A DNA stretch of 59,749 bases, taken from Alkalinema sp. FACHB-956 (GTDB lineage Bacteria; Cyanobacteriota; Cyanobacteriia; Leptolyngbyales; Leptolyngbyaceae). The stretch spans positions 1 through 59,749 of the forward strand of contig NZ_JACJRC010000032.1 in the NCBI RefSeq assembly GCF_014697025.1, in the 5' to 3' direction. A model generated the notes under the pieces. The model made no database searches. It saw only the letters and a program-made list of their open reading frames with translations, and had not been told where the DNA came from. The first letter of the stretch is position 1; every line of letters begins with the position of its first letter. Made by a program: the position numbers and the translations under genes. This document shows, one piece after another, positions 25,686-35,325 of this stretch.

Positions 25686-28592
25686 TTACTTGGTTTCCAT
25701 CCAGTTATCTCCCGCATGAATTTCCACCACGAGGGGTACCGTTAATTCAACCGCCTGCTCCATCGTATTTTTGATCACAGACTGTAACTCTGGCCAAATG
25801 TTCGGTTCTACTTCTAGCACTAATTCATCGTGCACTTGTAGCAATAAATTCGCGTCATACTGCTTTAGTTGCTCATGTAACCGAATCATGGCCAGTTTAA
25901 TAATATCCGCACTGGAACCCTGAATCGGTGCATTGGCCGCCGCCCGCAGTAACTGAGCATCGTACTGATCCCGTAATTTAATCTGACTTAAATCGATCGT
26001 GTTGGGATCTTCCCCCCGTAACCGTTTCAGCACATCACTCCCGAAGGAGAAATAACGCCGCCGCCCACAAATCGTTTCCACATAGCCCTGGGCGATCGCG
26101 TCCCGTTGCATTTGTTGTAAGTAGGCAAACACGCGGGGATAGCGTTCGTTAAAGCGATCGATAAACCGTTTTGCCTCGGTCGCTTTGACCCCGGCTTCCC
26201 GCGCAAACCGCTGGGCACCCATGCCATAGATCACACCGAAGTTAATAATTTTCGCCAATCGCCGCTCTTCGGATGTGATCTCTTCCTTCTCAAATAGCAA
26301 GGTAGCCGTTAAACGGTGGACATCCTGGTTATTGCGATAGGCATCCAAGAGCGTCGGTTCCTGACTCAGGTGGGCTAAAATCCGCAGTTCAATCTGGGAA
26401 TAATCCGCCCCCACCAGTAACCACCCCTGTTTCGGCAGAAATGCCTTGCGAATTTGCCGACTGAAAGCTGTGCGGATGGGAATATTCTGCAAGTTCGGTT
26501 CCGAGGACGATAAGCGCCCCGTAGCCGTCACAGCTTGGTTGAAATCCGTATGCACCCGCTGGGTATCGGTACGCACCAGGGTAGGCAGTTTATCAATGTA
26601 GGTTGATTTCAATTTTGACAAAGTGCGATGCTCAATAATGGCATCAATCACAGGGTGATCTCCTTGAAGTTTCTCCAGCGTTGCTGCGTCCGTTGAGTAA
26701 CCTGTTTTCGTTTTTTTGGATTTCTTTCGATCGAGCCCCAATTGATCAAACAATAATTCACTCAGTTGCTTCGGCGATCCCAAATTAAAGGTCTGTCCTG
26801 CATCCTGGTGTGCTTGTTCTTCCAGCTTTTGCAAATCCTGTTCTAGGGTTTTAGAGAATTCATTCAGATAGCCACTATCGATGCGAATCCCGATCGTTTC
26901 CATTTCTGCCAATACGGGTTCTAAGGGCAGTTCCACCGTTTCAAACAATTTCCGTAGGCTGGGAATCTGTTGTAATTGCTCCTGGAGCTTGGCTCGTAGT
27001 AGAAATGTGGTGTACACATCCGCACCACAGTAATTGGCTGCCGCCGCGATCGACACATCCGCGATCGTTTTGCCCTTAGGAACTAATTGGTCATAGCTTT
27101 GCTGGGTCACCCCCAAATGGATTTCACTCAGTTCCTTCAGTCCATGTTTCTGTTCGGGATTGATAACATAGCTAGCCAGCATCGTGTCAAACACCACCCC
27201 CGCCAACTGAACGCCCTGGAATCGCAGAATGAGGCGATCGTATTTGGCATTTTGCAGCACCTTGGGATAGTCCGCACTTTCCAAAATGGGTCGTAGAGTT
27301 TCCAGCACCTGGTGTTTCGGCAAATTTTGACCTGTGGTGTGGTGTAGGGGAATATAGGCCATCCCATCGGAGGTTCCCGCCCAACAGCAGCCAATCCCCA
27401 CCAATTCCGCATCGCGGGGTTCCAATGATGTCGTTTCCGTATCCCAAGCCACAGGCAGGTTAATATCCGTCTGTTGTTTTAGCCGTTCTACTAGTTCGTT
27501 GAGTTGCTCTATCGTATCCACAATCCAGGGCGTAATCTTCATCGTTGGCGGAGGAGTTGCCGCTTCGGTTTCCTCAGGGCTAAAGAACCAAGTATCGTCA
27601 AAACTATCGTCGATCGAATTCGCACGATTCGCTGCAGACTTCCCAGAATCCACACCCGCAGACTCACTCACCTCCCCCGATAGTCGCTGCCGCAGCTTTT
27701 CCAGCTTGGATTTAAACGTGCGGAATTCCAAACGTTCCATTTCCCGTTCCACCGCCTGACTGTCAAAGGGGCGTAACTGACAATCTTCAAGCTGCACCGG
27801 CAACGGAGTATCGAGATGAATTTGAGCCATCCATTGGGAATGGAGCGCTGAGTCTTTTCCATCTTCTAATTTTTTCTTGACGGCTCCCTTGAGTTGTTCG
27901 ATCGCGTCATAAATCCCGTGCAAGGAACCGTAGGTATTAATCAGTTGAGCCGCCGTTTTTTCCCCAATGCCCCGCACCCCCGGAATATTGTCCGAGGTAT
28001 CCCCACAGAGGGCTTTGAAGTCCACAATTTGTGAAGGCAAAACCCCCATTTTATCTTTGACTTCCTCCAGTCCAAATTCCTTGGGGGGCGGAGTCGCTTT
28101 ACCAAAGGTGGTGCTCATGTAGAGGATTTTGATGCGGCCTGCGTCATCCACCAGTTGAAATAAATCCCGATCACCGCTCAATACTTTAACCTGAAACCCT
28201 TCCGCACTGGCTTTGCGCGCCATGGTGCCAATCACATCATCGGCCTCATAACCGGGAGACACCACAATTTGCAAATTCATCGCCTTGAGGACTTCCTGCA
28301 AATTATCCAGATCGGGAATAAAGTCCTCGGGGGTTTCCGCGCGGTTGGCTTTGTAGGTCTCGTCGGCCTCGTGGCGATAGGTGGCCCCCCCGAGATCAAA
28401 GGCGATCGCGATATAGTCGGGATTTTCCGCTTCGATCGTTTCTAGCAACGCTTTGATGAACCCATAGGAAACGCTAGTAGGAATTCCAGTGGAAGTGCGA
28501 AGTCCGCCATCACGACCCTTGGCAAAGGCATAATAGGATCGGAACGCGAGTGAGTGTCCGTCTACAAGGAGCAGTTTTGGAGAGGCAGTCAT
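25686..28592 (-). CDS. polA: DNA polymerase I
   Basis: 968-residue family A polymerase for repair and Okazaki-fragment processing. The N-terminal 5'-3' exonuclease domain includes SPGYEADDVIGT, LSGDRDLFQLV and the helix-hairpin-helix GIGEKTAAQLI. The 3'-5' proofreading domain appears active: DTET (about 378), NAKYDR and YCGAD. Polymerase motifs A (GADYSQIELRILAH), B (INFGVIYGMGAQRFA) and C (VHDELVLEVE) are intact. The length is normal for cyanobacteria. It is divergently oriented from hsdM with about 175 bases between. Confidence 0.97.
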   Translation of the reverse strand: MTASPKLLLVDGHSLAFRSYYAFAKGRDGGLRTSTGIPTSVSYGFIKALLETIEAENPDYIAIAFDLGGATYRHEADETYKANRAETPEDFIPDLDNLQEVLKAMNLQIVVSPGYEADDVIGTMARKASAEGFQVKVLSGDRDLFQLVDDAGRIKILYMSTTFGKATPPPKEFGLEEVKDKMGVLPSQIVDFKALCGDTSDNIPGVRGIGEKTAAQLINTYGSLHGIYDAIEQLKGAVKKKLEDGKDSALHSQWMAQIHLDTPLPVQLEDCQLRPFDSQAVEREMERLEFRTFKSKLEKLRQRLSGEVSESAGVDSGKSAANRANSIDDSFDDTWFFSPEETEAATPPPTMKITPWIVDTIEQLNELVERLKQQTDINLPVAWDTETTSLEPRDAELVGIGCCWAGTSDGMAYIPLHHTTGQNLPKHQVLETLRPILESADYPKVLQNAKYDRLILRFQGVQLAGVVFDTMLASYVINPEQKHGLKELSEIHLGVTQQSYDQLVPKGKTIADVSIAAAANYCGADVYTTFLLRAKLQEQLQQIPSLRKLFETVELPLEPVLAEMETIGIRIDSGYLNEFSKTLEQDLQKLEEQAHQDAGQTFNLGSPKQLSELLFDQLGLDRKKSKKTKTGYSTDAATLEKLQGDHPVIDAIIEHRTLSKLKSTYIDKLPTLVRTDTQRVHTDFNQAVTATGRLSSSEPNLQNIPIRTAFSRQIRKAFLPKQGWLLVGADYSQIELRILAHLSQEPTLLDAYRNNQDVHRLTATLLFEKEEITSEERRLAKIINFGVIYGMGAQRFAREAGVKATEAKRFIDRFNERYPRVFAYLQQMQRDAIAQGYVETICGRRRYFSFGSDVLKRLRGEDPNTIDLSQIKLRDQYDAQLLRAAANAPIQGSSADIIKLAMIRLHEQLKQYDANLLLQVHDELVLEVEPNIWPELQSVIKNTMEQAVELTVPLVVEIHAGDNWMETK

Positions 28593-28697
28593 CGGTGCGA
28601 CCCAGAAAAATCAACATCCTCCATTGTATAAGGCGAGGGGGTATCAGGCTAAGGGAAGATCAGGCGATGTTCTTCCCTGGAAGCTGAGACTGACGAT

Positions 28698-28730
28698 TTG
28701 AAACGATTCAAACGTTTTTGAAACGATAAT
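28698..28730 (+). promoter_or_regulatory. possible operator/promoter upstream of hsdM
   Basis: GAAACGAT occurs twice (28700-28707 and 28720-28727) around an inverted repeat TTCAAACGTTTTTGAA (28707-28722), followed by a GATAAT -10-like hexamer (28725-28730). No well-spaced -35 element was found. It may bind a regulator of the methylase operon. Confidence 0.25.
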
Positions 28731-28767
28731 GTAGCATGGTAGGCAGGATCAGGGAGACGCACGGCCA

Positions 28768-30252
28768 ATGATCACGGGTGAGTTGAAATCCAAAGTTGAT
28801 AAATTATGGACAACCTTTTGGAACAACGGCATTAGCAATCCCCTCTCGATCATTGAACAAATTTCCTATTTACTATTCCTGAAACGGTTAGATGATTTGG
28901 AACTTGCCAAAGAACGCAAGGCTGAGCCGCTTTGTCGATCGATTGATCATCCTGTTTTCACCCCAGAACAGCAGCATTTGCGTTGGTCACAGTTCAGGCA
29001 TCTTAATTCTCCAGAAGAAATGTTGCGGATTGTCCGAGATGAGGCATTTCCGTGGATGAAAACCTTAGGGCAAGGGGCAAGCAAGACAGCCTACACCCAA
29101 CATATGCAGGATGCCATTTTTTTGATCACCTCTCCGGCCTTGCTAGCAGCGGTGGTGGAGCAAATTGAACAAATTCCCATGGACGATCGGGATACGAAGG
29201 GGGATCTGTATGAGTACATGCTCTCAAAACTCAATACAGCGGGCACCAACGGCCAGTTTCGCACCCCCCGCCACATTATCCAGATGGTGGTGGAACTGAT
29301 GGCTCCGGGGATACAGGATACGATTTGTGATCCAGCCTGTGGGACAGGTGGCTTCTTAGTCGCAGCAGCGGAATACGTGCAGAAATTGAGGGATCAAGCC
29401 GGAAATTTACAACTGAATACACCGAGTCATCGAGCCCATTTTGACCATGACATGTTCCATGGCTTCGATTTTGATGGAACCATGCTCCGCATCAGCAGCA
29501 TGAATTTGTTACTGCACGGCATTGAAGATCCTACCATCAAGGCACAGGATTCGCTGGCAGAAGATCATGCGGGGGTGCAGGAAGCCTTTACGATGATTTT
29601 GGCAAATCCTCCGTTCAAAGGTTCAGTCGAGAAATCCACGATCGCCCAGAATCTGACCCAAACGATTCGCACCACCAAGACGGAGCTATTGTTTCTAGCG
29701 TTGTTTTTGCGGTTGCTGAAGCCGGGGGGACGGGCAGCGGTCATTGTGCCGGATGGCGTCTTATTTGGATCTTCTAAGGCGCACCAAGAGATTCGCAAAG
29801 TGCTATTGGAAAACCATCGGGTGGATGGCATTATTTCCATGCCTTCAGGGGTCTTTAAGCCCTATTCAGGCGTATCCACCGCGATCGTAATGTTTACGAA
29901 GCTGGGGGTATCCCAGGGAGGAACGGATTGGGTTTGGTTTTATGACATGCAGGCGGATGGATTTTCATTGGATGATAAGCGGCAACCGTCCGCAGACAAT
30001 GATATTCCGGAGGTGTTACACCGTTGGCAAACCCGTGACCCGGCAAAGCAGACCGATCGCCGTTGCAAAGCATTTTTTGTGTCCCGTGGGGAAATTGCAG
30101 CAAATGGCTATGACCTATCGATGAATCGCTATCGGGAGGCCCCCTATCAAGCCGTGGCCTACGACGCACCTCAGGTGATTTTAAACCGATTACGGGTCTT
30201 GGAGAATGAGATTCGGGCTGATCTCGATGCGATCGAAAAAATGTTGGGATAA
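28768..30252 (+). CDS. hsdM: type I restriction-modification DNA methylase subunit HsdM
   Basis: 494-residue N6-adenine methyltransferase. An N-terminal HsdM helical domain (ISYLLFLKRLDDLE) is followed by SAM-binding motif I DPACGTGGF (188-196) and catalytic NPPF (280-283). GVLFGSSKAHQEIRK and the SGVFKPYSGVSTAI segment are typical of type I M subunits. It pairs with the HsdS subunit 1.3 kb downstream; three small genes sit in between. No hsdR is found in the window, so it may act as a solitary modification system or with a distant R subunit. Confidence 0.95.
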   Translation: MITGELKSKVDKLWTTFWNNGISNPLSIIEQISYLLFLKRLDDLELAKERKAEPLCRSIDHPVFTPEQQHLRWSQFRHLNSPEEMLRIVRDEAFPWMKTLGQGASKTAYTQHMQDAIFLITSPALLAAVVEQIEQIPMDDRDTKGDLYEYMLSKLNTAGTNGQFRTPRHIIQMVVELMAPGIQDTICDPACGTGGFLVAAAEYVQKLRDQAGNLQLNTPSHRAHFDHDMFHGFDFDGTMLRISSMNLLLHGIEDPTIKAQDSLAEDHAGVQEAFTMILANPPFKGSVEKSTIAQNLTQTIRTTKTELLFLALFLRLLKPGGRAAVIVPDGVLFGSSKAHQEIRKVLLENHRVDGIISMPSGVFKPYSGVSTAIVMFTKLGVSQGGTDWVWFYDMQADGFSLDDKRQPSADNDIPEVLHRWQTRDPAKQTDRRCKAFFVSRGEIAANGYDLSMNRYREAPYQAVAYDAPQVILNRLRVLENEIRADLDAIEKMLG

Positions 30253-30293
30253 TAGGGGTAACTGTAGCCCGTTCTTTTGGAGGTGTGGCTTCT

Positions 30294-30884
30294 ATGACAG
30301 TTGCAATGACTGCGATGGGGTTAGCAGACTTCTTGGCCTACGAAGATGGCACCGAAACCCTGCATGAGTTGGAAGATGGAGCATTAATTGTTATGCCGCC
30401 GGAAAGCGATCGAAATCGTCGGATTGCAACGTTTTTGATGATTTATTTAGCCCAGTGCGGTGTCTTACCCCAGTACTTAACCATGAAAACCGAGTTGGTC
30501 GTGATGGGGGCGCGGGTTGGAGTGCGGGTGCCGGATTTGATGGTGTTGTCAGAAGAGTTAGCGGCAGAACTGGCTGGGGCCACCCGATCGACGGTCACAC
30601 TAGAGATGCCTCCTCCTCGGTTAGTCGTAGAAGTGGTGTCTCCGGGAAAGGAGAATATCGATCGGGATTATCGCTATAAGCGATCGCAGTATGAAGCGCG
30701 GGGAATTGCGGAGTATTGGATCGTTGATCCGATCGTGGATCGAGTCACCATCCTGACGCGGATAGAGGGGCTCTATGAAACCGCAACGTTTGAGGGTGAA
30801 ATGGCCATTCGATCGGCGTTATTGGCAGAGTTCGCGCCTAACCAGCAATTGACCGCAGCCCAGGTTTTAGCATCTGGCACATAA
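30294..30884 (+). CDS. Uma2-family (DUF820) putative endonuclease
   Basis: 196-residue member of the Uma2 family, abundant in cyanobacteria, with a PD-(D/E)XK nuclease-like fold. Visible features are VRVPDLMVLSEE (Asp of the core), LVVEVVSPGKEN (ExxS) and a YRYKRSQYEARGIAEYWIVD block. ATG 30294 is chosen because GGAGGT lies nine bases upstream; the GTG at 30285 abuts that site. The biological role of Uma2 is not established. It lies 41 bases after hsdM in the same direction. Confidence 0.88.
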   Translation: MTVAMTAMGLADFLAYEDGTETLHELEDGALIVMPPESDRNRRIATFLMIYLAQCGVLPQYLTMKTELVVMGARVGVRVPDLMVLSEELAAELAGATRSTVTLEMPPPRLVVEVVSPGKENIDRDYRYKRSQYEARGIAEYWIVDPIVDRVTILTRIEGLYETATFEGEMAIRSALLAEFAPNQQLTAAQVLASGT

Positions 30885-30906
30885 CAGCAGTTCGAGGAGA
30901 GATAGA

Positions 30907-31215
30907 ATGGGCGTTGAGAATAAGCAGCAAGTCATTCGCTTAGTTGAGGATCATCACCAAGTCTTACAACAATTGGGGGTGAATCGTTTTGGATTGTGTG
31001 GTTCATTTCGACGCGATGAGATGACCAAAGTCAGTGATGTAGATGTATTGGTGATATTTCAGCCAGGAATGAAGACGTTTGCTAACTTTATGGATCTATG
31101 TTTCTTCTTAGAGGAGCTATTTGGGCGGAAAGTCGATCTTTTAACACCAGAGTCATTAAGTCCTTATTTAAAAGATAAAATTCTCGCTGAGGTGGAATAT
31201 GTCTCGTTCCCTTAG
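30907..31215 (+). CDS. mntA: MntA-type minimal nucleotidyltransferase antitoxin
   Basis: 102-residue minimal nucleotidyltransferase. The GSFRRDEMTKVSDVDVLV stretch (about residues 31-48) supplies the GS...DxD catalytic signature. In the MntA/HepT system MntA silences the HEPN ribonuclease by transferring AMP to a Tyr near its active site. It overlaps the downstream HEPN gene by 17 bases and lies inside the type I modification operon. GAGGAGAGA precedes the start. Confidence 0.9.
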   Translation: MGVENKQQVIRLVEDHHQVLQQLGVNRFGLCGSFRRDEMTKVSDVDVLVIFQPGMKTFANFMDLCFFLEELFGRKVDLLTPESLSPYLKDKILAEVEYVSFP

Positions 31216-31549
31216 GGTGTATTTACTGCATATTCTAGAGGAAACAACTTATCTACTGGAAACCTGTGAAGGGCTCAATAAACAGGATGTTCTCAATAAC
31301 GCAACGTTTCAAAGATCTTTTGTAAGAAGTTTAGAAGTAATCGGCGAAGCTACCAAAAACTTACCAGAAGATTTTAGGCAAAGGCATCCACACATTCCCT
31401 GGAGACGAATGGCTGGTATGCGAGACAAGTTAATTCATGACTATTTTGGAGTGGATTATGATATCGTTTGGGATGTGGTTGTCCATCAAATCCCAGAGCT
31501 ACACGACCAGATCGAAACCCTAATTCAGAGAATTCAGATCAACGAATAA
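31199..31549 (+). CDS. hepT: HepT-type HEPN ribonuclease toxin
   Basis: 116-residue DUF86/HEPN protein. The catalytic R-x4-H-x-Y motif is seen as RDKLIHDY (about residues 80-87); the Tyr is the residue AMPylated by MntA in characterised pairs. Helical throughout. HEPN toxins cleave RNA, often tRNA. The pair sits between hsdM/Uma2 and hsdS, so it may stabilise the modification cassette or act as a back-up when the cassette is inhibited. Confidence 0.9.
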   Translation: MSRSLRVYLLHILEETTYLLETCEGLNKQDVLNNATFQRSFVRSLEVIGEATKNLPEDFRQRHPHIPWRRMAGMRDKLIHDYFGVDYDIVWDVVVHQIPELHDQIETLIQRIQINE

Positions 31550-31588
31550 AGAAATTTAGATCGGTTGACATAGTAGACAAATATATCA

Positions 31589-32803
31589 ATGAATTGGCAA
31601 CATGTTTCTCTACGATCGATCGCGACAGTCATCACGAAAGGAACCACCCCAACGTCGATCGGTCATGGGTTTTCTGACACTGGAATTCCATTCCTACGAG
31701 TTCACAATATTCACAATCATCACATCAGCCTTGACGATGTTCTCTTCATTGATGAAACGACTGATGAAGCCCTAGCTCGCTCCCGCATTTACCCCAAGGA
31801 CGTACTAGTTTCGATCGCGGGAACTGTGGGAAGAACCGCTGTCGTTCCACCGGAGGCTCCCCCAATGAACTGTAACCAAGCGGTTGCCATTATTCGACCG
31901 CAAGATGGAGTTAATCCCTATTATTTATCCTATTGGTTCAACACCGAAGCAGCAATTCAGCAGATTCAAGGGTTACAAGTCACTGGTACGATCGCGAATC
32001 TAAGTCTCAGCGGAATCCAGACCCTACACCTTCCTTTGCCTTCCCTGCCCGAACAACAGCGAATGGTCGCCATTTTGGATCGGGCCCATGCGGTGCGACA
32101 GAAGCGCAAGCAGGCCATTCAATTAATGGAAGACCTGCTGCGATCGATCTTTCTAGATCAATTCGGCGATTCCGTTACCAAGCCGAAAGGCTGGAATCGG
32201 CTAACGTTAGGGGAAATGGCTAGCATTCAGAAGGGCTTACACGTCACGCCCAAACGGCAAGACTACCCTTTAGAAGTACCCTATTTGCGCGTTGCCAATG
32301 TGTACCGAGATCAGCTGCACCTAGAGGATCTCAAAACCATGCGAGTCACCCCCCAAGAACTCCAAAAAATCAAACTCGAAAAAGGCGATCTACTCTTAGT
32401 AGAAGGCCATGGAAACCCTGAAGAAATTGGCCGATCGGCAGTTTGGGACGGTTCCATGCAAACTTGTGTCTATCAAAATCATCTGATTCGGGTCAGAGTC
32501 GATCCCAAGATCGCCGATCCCACTTACATCAGCACCTATCTCAACAGCGAAGGCGGTCGTCGGCAATTCACAAAATTTGGGAAAACAACATCGGGACTCA
32601 ATACGATTACTGCATCCAACGTAAAAGCAATCACGATCGTCTGTCCTCCCCTAGAATTGCAACAACAATATTGTGAATGGCAACGGCAACTCACCCACAC
32701 CCTTCAGATTGCCCAAGCAAGTTTCCAGGAATCCGAAGCTCTGTTCAACACGCTTCTCCAACGTACCTTTCGCGGAGAATTACAGCCGGTTCCGCCCCGT
32801 TAA
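31589..32803 (+). CDS. hsdS: type I restriction-modification specificity subunit HsdS
   Basis: 404 residues with two target-recognition domains. The first runs from the start to about 170. A conserved coiled-coil follows (SLPEQQRMVAILDRAHAVRQ, then a KQAIQLMEDLLRSIF tail), then the second domain (about 205-360) and a C-terminal coiled coil (QASFQESEALFNTLLQRTF). This symmetrical arrangement predicts recognition of a bipartite DNA site. The start overlaps nothing; 39 bases separate it from hepT. It terminates the operon, and the next gene is on the other strand. Confidence 0.95.
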   Translation: MNWQHVSLRSIATVITKGTTPTSIGHGFSDTGIPFLRVHNIHNHHISLDDVLFIDETTDEALARSRIYPKDVLVSIAGTVGRTAVVPPEAPPMNCNQAVAIIRPQDGVNPYYLSYWFNTEAAIQQIQGLQVTGTIANLSLSGIQTLHLPLPSLPEQQRMVAILDRAHAVRQKRKQAIQLMEDLLRSIFLDQFGDSVTKPKGWNRLTLGEMASIQKGLHVTPKRQDYPLEVPYLRVANVYRDQLHLEDLKTMRVTPQELQKIKLEKGDLLLVEGHGNPEEIGRSAVWDGSMQTCVYQNHLIRVRVDPKIADPTYISTYLNSEGGRRQFTKFGKTTSGLNTITASNVKAITIVCPPLELQQQYCEWQRQLTHTLQIAQASFQESEALFNTLLQRTFRGELQPVPPR

Positions 32804-32855
32804 ACTCATTCGGGCAATGGCATCTGCAGTTTGATGCTATCTTTCAAGCTTGTAT

Positions 32856-35114
32856 TCACTCACAATCGGTCTGATCTGCGATCGCAAACTGGCTCTTACC
32901 CGCCTGTTTAGCTCGATACATCGCCGTATCCGCCTGTTTCAGCAACGTTTCTAGATCTTCCGCATGGTTGGGATACAGACTAATTCCAATGCTGGTGGTG
33001 ACTCGCACGGTGTGACCCTCTAGGATAAACGGTTGAGCGAGGGTGTGGAGTATTTTTTCCGCCACCCGAATCACCTCCTGAATTCCAGGAACCGCTGGCA
33101 AAATGACTGTAAATTCATCACCGCCCAATCGTGCCACCGTATCACTTGCCCGCAGGCAGCAGGTCAACCGTTTCGACACCGATCGCAATAACTGATCGCC
33201 AATCCCATGGCCTAACGTATCATTCACTTGTTTAAAACCGTCCAGATCCAGAAATAGCAAAGCAACCTGGCGGCGGTTGACCTCCGCCCATTCGATCGCT
33301 GCTTGCAGTTTTTCTTGGAAGTACTGACGGTTCGGGAGTCCTGTTAATGGATCATGATTGGCGAGGTAACTTAAACGATTTTGGGATTGCCGCAACTCTT
33401 CATTGGACTTCGACAATTCCGCTGTGGTACGGCGCAATTCTTCCTCCACACTCTTACGCTGGGTAATATCCCGAATCACCCCAACAAGGAATAAATTACC
33501 CGCCGCATCCTTGTGCAGCGATCGCTTGGTCGCAATGCAATAGGTGGTTCCGTAAATGTTGGTCAATTGTTCTTCGTTTTCCTGCTCGGTTTCCCGCCGA
33601 AACACTTGAGCGTCCTGCTGCCAGAACACATCGGCTTCCTGCTTGGGAAACACATCGTAAACGGTGCGTCCAACCAGATCCGCAACGGGAACCCCCACAA
33701 AGCGGGCATAGGCTTCGTTCAGCACAATCCAATGATGCTGTTTATCTTTGACAAACACAGGATCAGGAATCGTATCAATCACCCGCCGCAGAAATTCCGT
33801 CGATCGCTTCAACTCCTCTTCCGAATGGGCGACATAGCTGGTAATCGCTGCTGCTGCCCCTACAAGGCCCAGAATCGGGGGAACAACAGGAATCATCCAG
33901 CTATAACGAAACGCTGCATAGCCTAACCCAACCACAATCATGCAAGCCAGACTAATCGCGGCTAACGATCGCCGGGGTGTCCGCAATCGCCAACACATTG
34001 CCGTCCCCAACCACGTCCAGAGCCCAATCCACAACCACTCCAGGGGCTCGGCCCCATTGCGCAAAAGGGGACGCTGATCCAAAACAGCACTAATGATTTG
34101 ACTGACAAAGTGGGCCTGCAACTCCACACCACTCATCAATTGCGTACGCTGGTGCTTACCCACGAGATAGGGATCAGAATTGTACGGGGTGGCGGAAAAG
34201 TCTTTCAGGCTGGTGGCCGTTGATCCAATCAGGACAATGCGATCGCGGAGCTCATCCTGGGAAAGACGACGCTCTAGCACATGGCTTAGGGGAATCATGC
34301 GGAAAGAGCCGGTCTTGCCTCGGAAATTGACCCAGACTTGGTAAGCACCGACATCCGCCCGGACGTAATTTCCATCATCCGCCTTGAGTTGCTGAAACAC
34401 AGCGGAACCCAGTTTTAAATTACGGGAATTAGGCGTAGCAGGCTTGGGCGCAATGCCATAGGGAGCCAGGTAAAGCTGCGCTAACTTGAGGGCAAAACTT
34501 TCTTGATAGCGGGGACGATGTTCTGTCTGCCAGTAGAGAATCGATCGCCGTACGGTTTGGTCTGGGTCGAGAATAATATTATTGAATCCCACTTGTCCCA
34601 ATTCATCCAACGGAGCCGGAGGCTTGATGCCAGCCGCATTACTTTGATCCGGCAGTTGCTCAATGCCGATCAAATTGGGCATGGATTTCATCACATTCAC
34701 CAGTTCAGGATACTGACGATCGTTGGGTAAATCTCGATAGAGATCCAAGCCGATCGCCCGCGGCTGGGCGGCCTTGAGGGTTTGCAAAAGCTGCGTCAAG
34801 GTTTGATTGGAAATTGGCCAGCCCCCCGCCTGCTGAAGATCGCCCTCCTCAATCGCAACAATGACAATCCGGTGATCGATCGGTTCAGTGGGGCGTAGGC
34901 GAAAAAATTGATCACTCACGCTAAATTCCCAGCCTTGCAGAATTCCCGTTGACCGCAATGCAATGATGCAGCCTGCTACCCCAACCGCTGTCAACAGGGT
35001 GCCACTCCTTGCCCAAACTCGTCGGCAACGATCGACCCATACCGATCGCGACTGAACTTGGGCAGAGGCACTAGATTGACGGGGATGCAAAAATCGGAGA
35101 ATCACTGCTAGCAA
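32856..35114 (-). CDS. CHASE2-PAS-GGDEF diguanylate cyclase
   Basis: 752-residue membrane sensor that makes cyclic di-GMP. A first membrane segment (about 35-52) is followed by an extracytoplasmic CHASE2 domain (VIVAIEEGDLQQAGGWPI, GSTATSLKDF) and three hydrophobic segments (about 345-425). Next are PAS (FLRRVIDTIPDPVFVKD) and GGDEF with intact RLGGDEF. RASD lies five residues upstream of GGDEF and is a feedback-inhibition I-site (RxxD). No EAL domain. The start codon is uncertain (TTG at 35114 or GTG at 35105). CHASE2 ligands are unknown. A second CHASE2 protein, with a kinase output, occurs at 46365. Confidence 0.92.
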   Translation of the reverse strand: MLAVILRFLHPRQSSASAQVQSRSVWVDRCRRVWARSGTLLTAVGVAGCIIALRSTGILQGWEFSVSDQFFRLRPTEPIDHRIVIVAIEEGDLQQAGGWPISNQTLTQLLQTLKAAQPRAIGLDLYRDLPNDRQYPELVNVMKSMPNLIGIEQLPDQSNAAGIKPPAPLDELGQVGFNNIILDPDQTVRRSILYWQTEHRPRYQESFALKLAQLYLAPYGIAPKPATPNSRNLKLGSAVFQQLKADDGNYVRADVGAYQVWVNFRGKTGSFRMIPLSHVLERRLSQDELRDRIVLIGSTATSLKDFSATPYNSDPYLVGKHQRTQLMSGVELQAHFVSQIISAVLDQRPLLRNGAEPLEWLWIGLWTWLGTAMCWRLRTPRRSLAAISLACMIVVGLGYAAFRYSWMIPVVPPILGLVGAAAAITSYVAHSEEELKRSTEFLRRVIDTIPDPVFVKDKQHHWIVLNEAYARFVGVPVADLVGRTVYDVFPKQEADVFWQQDAQVFRRETEQENEEQLTNIYGTTYCIATKRSLHKDAAGNLFLVGVIRDITQRKSVEEELRRTTAELSKSNEELRQSQNRLSYLANHDPLTGLPNRQYFQEKLQAAIEWAEVNRRQVALLFLDLDGFKQVNDTLGHGIGDQLLRSVSKRLTCCLRASDTVARLGGDEFTVILPAVPGIQEVIRVAEKILHTLAQPFILEGHTVRVTTSIGISLYPNHAEDLETLLKQADTAMYRAKQAGKSQFAIADQTDCE

Positions 35115-35325
35115 AGGCGTAGGCGAGTATCAAGCAAAAACACTCTATCGATTGATACATTCACTCGTTGGCCCCCAATCTTTTCGGCCAACCGATGCAA
35201 CACCATCCATGCTGATGCAACATCACAAGTGTCAGTATTAGACTATCAAGCGCGAATCAATCCTACAAAATGTAAGTTGGAATGGCCTTTTGGAAAATCA
35301 TACTTGGGAGATAAAAATCATTAAA

